A stretch of DNA of 11,103 nucleotides from CAYLYM01 sp964387645 (lineage in GTDB: Bacteria > Calditrichota > Calditrichia > RBG-13-44-9), in NCBI GenBank assembly GCA_964387645.1, contig CAYLYM010000125.1, forward strand, positions 1-11,103. The letters are read 5' to 3'. Both the position numbers and the translations under genes were made by a program. Below the pieces are notes generated by a model. It saw nothing but the letters and a program-made list of their open reading frames with translations, ran no database searches and was not told where the DNA came from. Below, one piece after another: positions 8,501 to 11,103 of this stretch (its first letter is position 1; every line of letters starts with the position of its first letter).

Positions 8501-8629
8501 GCATTAAGTTTCGTTACAATCAGCGGTTTGTTAGGCTCAACTTTATTAACTATTACACTGATTCCGCTGGTTTATTATTCCATTGAAAAATTCATTTACC
8601 ACTGGCAGAAAAATATCCATGCCAGATAA
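5531..8629 (+). CDS. RND efflux permease, second of two (AcrB/MdtC-like, HAE superfamily)
   Basis: This is a 1032-residue RND permease of normal length. TM1 is at about 12-31, after the typical MKALIRWIIHHPVSV opening. Periplasmic porter segments follow, then TM2-TM6 with the TM4 signature FGMLVDNAIVVIEN (D404, N405, aligning to AcrB D407/D408). TM10 has GIVVNNAIILVD (N927, N928, D934). TM11 has QRIRPIFITT (R957, R959, T964). The relay set is therefore the common VDN/VNN version and differs from the upstream permease, which has VND and a lysine in TM10. An acidic stretch FENEEEEQ lies in the first porter subdomain at about residues 135-142. No Shine-Dalgarno sequence precedes ATG 5531; a repeat array ends five bases before it. 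With one adaptor for two permeases, a shared or mixed pump like MdtABC is plausible but inferred. Substrate is unknown. Confidence 0.96.
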   Translation: MKALIRWIIHHPVSVILIIFIVVLVGSLSLSRLPVEIRPQRQSQQIQITAQWRGQTPETIQRIITVPLENTVSQIKDVNSVQSSTGVGTASIILSFSPKANIKYAYVEVQERIALLQESLPREVVIHIEPYFENEEEEQAQRSSFMTLELSGPYSINQVRRMADERIVPALKGIEGVGRVEVYGGSRLYARVDLDPAKMQKLGLQLVDISRAIHSHIQRKGLGEVIVDEQRFLLLLDNVPEQIHDIANIPLINKAPWRLKDVAVITTDYEKPTSLARHNFNPLVTIDIFKAAGVNALSFSRDIHTLVNQLKLNLPADLQLIIIKDNTNDLRRELRSLGIRATVILSIVFLILFLLFRRLFLSIITLIIIALSILCAAIFLYFIGYTINVVTLAGIALVFGMLVDNAIVVIENIQRHEREDVDIKEAGLKGTLEIFHPMIGATATTLLVFFSLVFLEGRLGDYYRPLAFALGFSLLSSLLLAITLIPALYSRFSKWFDKQTPSRRFNFFTGLNRIYQKFLVWNIRHRKIIYLLFTLSLIITSYLFINRVPRGGFYRWYLPNTLRVYIGAPRGVTLKTLDDIARSFEERIKFTAIPCDVQTKIDVRSATARINITFSDSILYTIAPFMLKEHLISQAVNYAGVAIHVSGFGDAFFNGGYKIYTYYGSRLDVIGPQYNRLQKICESLLDMIKRTPRVSEGVVVPSARNLYYLDLKEITMSTTLKDIWNRGFTYREFANQIGLYLRRQMSQQDISIQNNRIPLQLTVEDRLPQLTELQDLTIQTSRGWKYRIGNFLKTRKAPLPMWIDKENQQYRFTIAWDYRGPSDMAEDYKKSIIENISLPPGYKLSKHDWVFLTKKEEADLLRLLLVVVCGTYIILAALYESFRRPLVIFFSIPFALIGIFLAYLLFDRTFDVNGYLGLILLSGIVVNNAIILVDRIAQLSREGVPLIDAIINGTLQRIRPIFITTFTTIGGLIPLLFLETETSFLSDILEALSFVTISGLLGSTLLTITLIPLVYYSIEKFIYHWQKNIHAR

Positions 8630-8640
8630 AGGTAGTGGCT

Positions 8641-8725
8641 ATTGATCGGGAGGAGGAGTAAAATCAAATTATTGCAATAACCCCCTTTTTTTCAGATAGG
8701 AGAAAATAAAATAACCCCGATTAAT
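8641..8725. repeat. 10-base inverted repeat flanking the possible terminator
   Basis: ATTGATCGGG at 8641-8650 can pair with CCCGATTAAT at 8716-8725, nine Watson-Crick pairs and one G:T. It encloses 65 bases that include the T-run at 8686-8692. The two alternative foldings (this long-range stem and the local terminator stem) share bases near 8648-8656. It may be chance or part of a small palindromic element. Confidence 0.3.
8651..8692 (+). terminator. possible rho-independent terminator after second permease
   Basis: AGGAGG at 8651-8656 can pair with CCCCCT at 8681-8686 with one A-C mismatch, and a run of T residues extends to 8692. The loop contains the perfect palindrome TTATTGCAATAA (8669-8680). 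The position 21 bases after the permease stop is right for an operon end, but the short mismatched stem and long loop make it weak. Confidence 0.35.
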
Positions 8726-8759
8726 TTAAATGGGCTTCAGCTCCGAGAATTACTGGATA

Positions 8760-8800
8760 TCTCCTAATAGCCTAGCCAAAGCTAGCTATTGAACAGGAGA
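8760..8800. repeat. interrupted palindrome, 16-pair stem
   Basis: TCTCCT (8760-8765), AATAG (8766-8770), then a bulged C and CTAGC (8772-8776) face GCTAG (8781-8785), CTATT (8786-8790), a four-base bulge GAAC, and AGGAGA (8795-8800). The loop is CAAA. All 16 pairs are Watson-Crick. There is no T-run behind it, so it is not a standard terminator. It belongs to a cluster of similar palindromes in this spacer. Confidence 0.6.
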
Positions 8801-8819
8801 AAAATTAAATTATCCTATT

Positions 8820-8839
8820 CCCGCCGATAAAGCAGCGGG
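8820..8839. repeat. small GC-rich palindrome CCCGC / GCGGG
   Basis: CCCGC at 8820-8824 pairs with GCGGG at 8835-8839, with the ten-base interior CGATAAAGCA. The interior shares the AAAGC core of the neighbouring palindromes (8760-8800 and 8905-8918). Confidence 0.45.
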
Positions 8840-8883
8840 CTGGTGATTTGTCTTTTTCCGATTAAATAATACAGCTAATGCTT

Positions 8884-8952
8884 GCCTGCAGTAGTCATTT
8901 TCCGCAGGCTAAAGCCTGTCTGACTCCATCGGTAGGCAGGCCTGCACCTACC
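8884..8952. repeat. nested palindromic element with CAGGCT-AA-AGCCTG core
   Basis: The core CAGGCT (8905-8910), AA, AGCCTG (8913-8918) is a perfect inverted repeat. It is nested in AGTCA (8893-8897) with TGACT (8921-8925), and then GCCTGC (8884-8889) with GCAGGC (8936-8941). A further imperfect palindrome overlaps the right edge: GGTAGG (8931-8936) with CCTACC (8947-8952). Such GGCTAAAGCC-like palindromes resemble dispersed intergenic repeats known from several bacterial phyla, a resemblance stated from memory. Its function is unknown; it could be a structured RNA tail or a decayed mobile palindrome. Confidence 0.55.
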
Positions 8953-8989
8953 CTCACTTTTTCGATTCAACGATTCAACCAATAAAGAA

Positions 8990-9014
8990 AAATTCGTGTT
9001 AATTCGTGGACAAA
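8990..9014 (+). repeat. TTCGTG-type decanucleotide repeat, copy 2 (two units)
   Basis: AAATTCGTGT at 8990-8999 is followed by T and then AATTCGTGGACAAA at 9001-9014. This matches the outer units of the array at 5492-5525 in the same orientation, with one base difference in the right-hand unit and the middle unit missing. The two copies bracket the second permease gene. No start codon with a long frame follows this copy. Confidence 0.6.
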
Positions 9015-9110
9015 ATTGAAAATCACAAAACATATATCAAGACCAATACCTAACACAATATTAGACTTATTAATTGACTCATCAATAAAAATAATTACTT
9101 GATATTCACT

Positions 9111-9147
9111 TTAAGACAGGTTTTAAATCCTTTTTTCGGTGTCTTAA
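9111..9147. repeat. 8-base perfect inverted repeat TTAAGACA / TGTCTTAA
   Basis: TTAAGACA at 9111-9118 is the exact reverse complement of TGTCTTAA at 9140-9147, with 21 bases between. It lies in A+T-rich non-coding DNA about 535 bases before the propeller gene. It could be a protein-binding site or a weak hairpin; no further support is visible. Confidence 0.35.
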
Positions 9148-9295
9148 TATTATAGCGTGGTTAAATAAATGGGATTTACCTGCGTACTATCCAAAAAGCT
9201 TAGAAAAAATTTTCATTCATACTAAATATTTCACTTGACAGATAGTCTTTTTTTATTAAATTTTTTGTGCATTCAAAAGAAAGGATTCAAAAAAG

Positions 9296-9386
9296 ATTAG
9301 ATAGCTCAGGGAAGGTCTTTCAAGATAAAATGTTTTATTTTAAGAAGAACTATCTTGAAATTCCTTGAATGAGTTAATTGTCTAAT
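9296..9386. repeat. long interrupted hairpin, candidate structured RNA or MITE-like remnant
   Basis: The arms pair in order. ATTAGA (9296-9301) faces TCTAAT (9381-9386). TAGCTCA (9302-9308) faces TGAGTTA (9370-9376) with one G:T. AAGG (9312-9315) faces CCTT (9363-9366). TTTCAAGATA (9318-9327) faces TATCTTGAAA (9351-9360) exactly. Symmetric 3x3 and 2x2 internal loops and one four-base bulge separate the stems, and the terminal loop is 23 bases. That is 27 pairs over 91 bases. A TTGACA at 9235-9240 is a possible -35, but no good -10 stands at the right spacing. No T-run follows. It could be a small RNA, a leader structure or a degenerate mobile palindrome. Confidence 0.5.
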
Positions 9387-9436
9387 ATACTTAATTGCAA
9401 ATAATTTTTTCACAAATATTGGAGATGGAGGGAGGC

Positions 9437-9523
9437 ATGTTAAAGATTTTTAAAGAAAAAAAATTTATTAATGAGGGAGGAAGTGAGGTAGTAATTATTC
9501 TTTATACTATTGATTTAAATTAG
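9437..9523 (+). CDS. possible 28-residue small protein, unrecognised
   Basis: An ATG at 9437 is preceded by the strong purine-rich GGAGGGAGG (9427-9435), and 28 codons follow to TAG at 9521-9523. The product starts MLKIFKEKKFINEGG and ends with a short hydrophobic stretch, VVIILYTI. GAGGGAGG occurs twice, before the ATG at 9428-9435 and again inside the ORF at 9473-9480. Just after the stop, AACAAG (9528-9533) can pair with CTTGTT (9542-9547). There is no family match by eye. The ribosome-binding site is better than that of the large efflux genes, but the length is too small to be sure. Confidence 0.3.
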   Translation: MLKIFKEKKFINEGGSEVVIILYTIDLN

Positions 9524-9667
9524 TTAAAACAAGTTTATTACCTTGTTGATCATTTATTTCAGTATTGTAAAAAAGTTTAGAATAGGAGATATTTTTGTAA
9601 AAATCAATGAATTATGGCAAAAATCGCCCATATTCTGACTACAACTTTTGACATTAAGTATAAAATT

Positions 9668-9672
9668 GGAGG
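9668..9672 (+). promoter_or_regulatory. ribosome-binding site fixing the TTG start at 9682
   Basis: GGAGG ends nine bases before TTG 9682. No in-frame ATG lies nearby, and starting at TTG gives a complete basic N-terminus followed by a hydrophobic export segment, so this site decides the start. Confidence 0.65.
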
Positions 9673-9681
9673 ACTAATATC

Positions 9682-10806
9682 TTGATAAACATTTCATTAA
9701 AAAAATCAGTTCCTTATAAATTTTACGTTTTTCTATTTACATTTATACTGGTAAGTAATAATTGTACTGGTGATAAATTAATTAATGGCATAGTAACAGA
9801 TCAGCCATCCAACAACCAAATGGTTGTTTATCCTAATAGTGGCAATACTCTCTATTTAGTCGATTATAATACCTTTGAGATTGTTAGAAAAATCACAGTG
9901 GAAATTCCCGATAGTATTGGTATTGACCGCATGTGCCTTTCCACCAATAAAGACTACTTTGTTTTTTGCGCAAGCCTTAATCAACCTCCTTTTTCAAATT
10001 ACATCATAAGTTACAATATTGCTGGGGATTCGCTTCATAACATATTTCCAACAGGTTTGGATTCTGTTGGAGCTCCCCGTATGACAGCAGCATACCTGCC
10101 CGATGAACCCGGATTAATTTATTTATATTCGCATAATGTAGGACTTTATTCAATTAATTTTTTAACAGAAAAAGTAACTATGATTTCTGATGAACGAAAT
10201 ATGGGAGTGGAATTTTTTCATTCTCCGGATAACAGATGGATTATCGTATGGAAATATATACCGGGTGGCACTCAGCCAGGTCATACTGAAATTGAATTTT
10301 ATAACACAATTTCCGGTTTGAATAATAAACATTTCGTTCTCAACCAAAATAACCAGGATGTTATTCAGATTGATGATCTTGTAGTTTCAGAAGATAATGG
10401 GGAAACCTTTGTATCTATTCGGCTGCCTCAAATGCGAGGTATAGCAAATTTTTTCGGCAGTTATGACCTGAAAACTAAGAAGCTTTATATATCCCCGTTA
10501 ACCTTTCCGTGGAGTCTGAACCCCTATTACATTGCTTACAGTTCAAAACGCAAAGAAGTATACATGGTTGGTAGGCAGGATAAATTTTATATCATTGACG
10601 TTAGCAGAAAAGATTACAAATTGAAAACGGTAATAGATTTAACAGGCAAGGTTCCAGGTCCTTCAAGGATTTTAATCAGACCTGATGAAAATGTGGCTTT
10701 TGTCAGTTGTGCGGATAGCGATTTTGTCCTTGCAATTGATTTAGATCGCAGACGAATACTGAAGAAAATTTATCTGGAGGCTCCTTATTTAATGCTCCTG
10801 TTATAA
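9682..10806 (+). CDS. exported, probably lipid-anchored beta-propeller-like protein (YVTN/WD40-type)
   Basis: The product has 374 residues and begins at TTG, placed by GGAGG at 9668-9672. Residues 1-28 have basic residues, a hydrophobic segment FYVFLFTFILV and Cys28. This looks like a lipoprotein signal, although SNNC is a poor lipobox because Asn is at -1. The rest is repeating beta-strand sequence of propeller type. Examples are 48-71 (YPNSGNTLYLVDY then FEIVRKI) and 329-364 (ILIRPDENVAFVSC, then VLAIDLDRRRILKKIYL), with the blade pattern x-P-D-x-x-x-A-F-V-S followed by I-D-L-x-x-x-x-I-x-K. No catalytic residues can be named. Propellers of this kind serve as binding scaffolds in the envelope. 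It ends abruptly with APYLMLLL, where a further blade would begin, so the closure may use the N-terminal strand. It stands alone after 1 kb of non-coding DNA. The role is unknown. Confidence 0.72.
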   Translation: MINISLKKSVPYKFYVFLFTFILVSNNCTGDKLINGIVTDQPSNNQMVVYPNSGNTLYLVDYNTFEIVRKITVEIPDSIGIDRMCLSTNKDYFVFCASLNQPPFSNYIISYNIAGDSLHNIFPTGLDSVGAPRMTAAYLPDEPGLIYLYSHNVGLYSINFLTEKVTMISDERNMGVEFFHSPDNRWIIVWKYIPGGTQPGHTEIEFYNTISGLNNKHFVLNQNNQDVIQIDDLVVSEDNGETFVSIRLPQMRGIANFFGSYDLKTKKLYISPLTFPWSLNPYYIAYSSKRKEVYMVGRQDKFYIIDVSRKDYKLKTVIDLTGKVPGPSRILIRPDENVAFVSCADSDFVLAIDLDRRRILKKIYLEAPYLMLLL

Positions 10807-10825
10807 TCGAGGACTAAAATAATTA

Positions 10826-10854
10826 CCAGAAGATTTCCATAACGCAAATTCTGG
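10826..10854. repeat. 6-base inverted repeat after the propeller gene
   Basis: CCAGAA at 10826-10831 pairs with TTCTGG at 10849-10854, with a 17-base loop. GGG rather than a T-run follows, so it is not a convincing terminator even though it lies 20 bases after the stop codon. Confidence 0.25.
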
Positions 10855-11011
10855 GGGTTTACATGAAATTGGTACAAGAAAAATTGTTACGTAATCAAAG
10901 AGCACCTCCCTACTTTATTAAAACAATCGACTGAAAACGCTATCTTGGTAAAGCTATTGTTTCTGTGGCGATTTAAAATCATGGTAATGAACGACAAAAA
11001 TGGAGGCAAAC

Positions 11012-11103
11012 ATGAAACGCTCTGCATTTATCATGATGATTGCTATAGCAATTATCTTACAAACCAATATGGCCTTAGCCTGGCAAGCCAGACATACCTT
11101 GAA
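11012..11103 (+). CDS. N-terminus of a secreted protein (3' end outside the window)
   Basis: ATG 11012 has GGAGG at 11002-11006, five bases upstream. The 30 complete codons visible encode a classical Sec signal peptide: MKR, then the hydrophobic stretch SAFIMMIAIAIIL, then NMALA with a likely cleavage after Ala-Leu-Ala, giving a mature start of WQARHTL. The W-x-ARH-x-L opening resembles the start of repeat units in polyglycine-hydrolase-like secreted proteins (bacterial tandem repeat domain 1), but seven residues are too few to assign a family. It lies 205 bases after the propeller gene on the same strand. Confidence 0.7.
   Translation, partial: MKRSAFIMMIAIAIILQTNMALAWQARHTL

Larger units (their letters stand above)
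8630..9681. other. about 1 kb of non-coding, inverted-repeat-rich DNA
   Basis: No large gene is visible on either strand. From the 5' side it holds a possible terminator (8651-8692), three palindromic structures with AAAG-containing loops (8760-8800, 8820-8839, 8884-8952), a TTCGTG repeat copy (8990-9014), an 8+8 inverted repeat (9111-9147), a long interrupted hairpin (9296-9386) and a 28-codon ORF (9437-9523). The left part, to about 8960, is visibly richer in G+C than the rest, which suggests separate origins. No transposase remnant was recognised. Confidence 0.6.

Noticed and set aside
2016..8629. Heavy-metal (CzcA/CusA) efflux permeases
   Set aside because: TM4 reads VDN followed by G or A rather than the metal-pump pattern, and the adaptor shows no metal-binding His/Met/Cys clusters, so HAE-type multidrug-like transport is the better reading.
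8640..9400. Insertion sequence remnant or CRISPR array
   Set aside because: There are no transposase-like frames, no paired terminal repeats with target duplications, and no regularly spaced repeats. The palindromes differ in sequence and spacing.
9648..9664. TTGACA and TATAAA before the propeller gene as a promoter
   Set aside because: The two boxes are only five bases apart, and a properly spaced -10 would fall on the ribosome-binding site.
10863..10934. 23-codon ORF after GGGGG
   Set aside because: It is very short, has only a G-run upstream and no family resemblance. It lies in the spacer after the propeller gene and is probably chance.
10981..11103. Open frame from ATG 10981 to the window edge
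   Set aside because: It overlaps the 11012 gene in another frame. The 11012 start has GGAGG at proper spacing and a textbook signal peptide, while this frame has neither.

Overview
The window comes from a Gram-negative bacterium with A+T-rich DNA. Its centre is an inner-membrane efflux locus: one RND periplasmic adaptor (427-1716) and two different RND permeases (2016-5249 and 5531-8629), all on the + strand. Most genes that show a clear ribosome-binding site use GGAGG-type sequences. The protein style, the long A+T-rich spacers and the TTCGTG-type repeat would fit a member of the FCB / Calditrichota-Ignavibacteriota assemblage. That placement is an impression, because nothing here is a phylogenetic marker.

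Layout. 1-110 is the 3' end of a MauE/DoxX-like membrane protein that appears to stop two helices early. 111-426 is A+T-rich and holds a possible 40-codon ORF. The efflux genes follow, separated by spacers of 299 and 281 bases, which is unusually loose for an RND operon. 8630-9681 is about 1 kb without a convincing large gene. It is rich in inverted repeats, including a 91-base interrupted hairpin at 9296-9386, and has one 28-codon ORF with a strong Shine-Dalgarno sequence. 9682-10806 encodes an exported or lipid-anchored beta-propeller-like protein that starts at TTG. At 11012 a gene for a secreted protein begins and runs off the window.

How the genes work together. The adaptor and two dissimilar permeases recall the MdtABC arrangement, in which two permeases share one adaptor. 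No TolC-like outer-membrane channel and no regulator is visible, so the channel would have to be encoded elsewhere. The two permeases differ at the transmembrane proton-relay positions, so they are not recent duplicates. The propeller and the final secreted protein look unrelated to efflux.

The least explained parts are the palindrome-rich spacer after the second permease, the long hairpin at 9296-9386, and a decanucleotide-type repeat that lies directly before the start codon of the second permease and recurs in the same orientation about 360 bases after its stop. I do not see a clear new defence or mobile system. No transposase, integrase, CRISPR array, tRNA or rRNA is recognisable.
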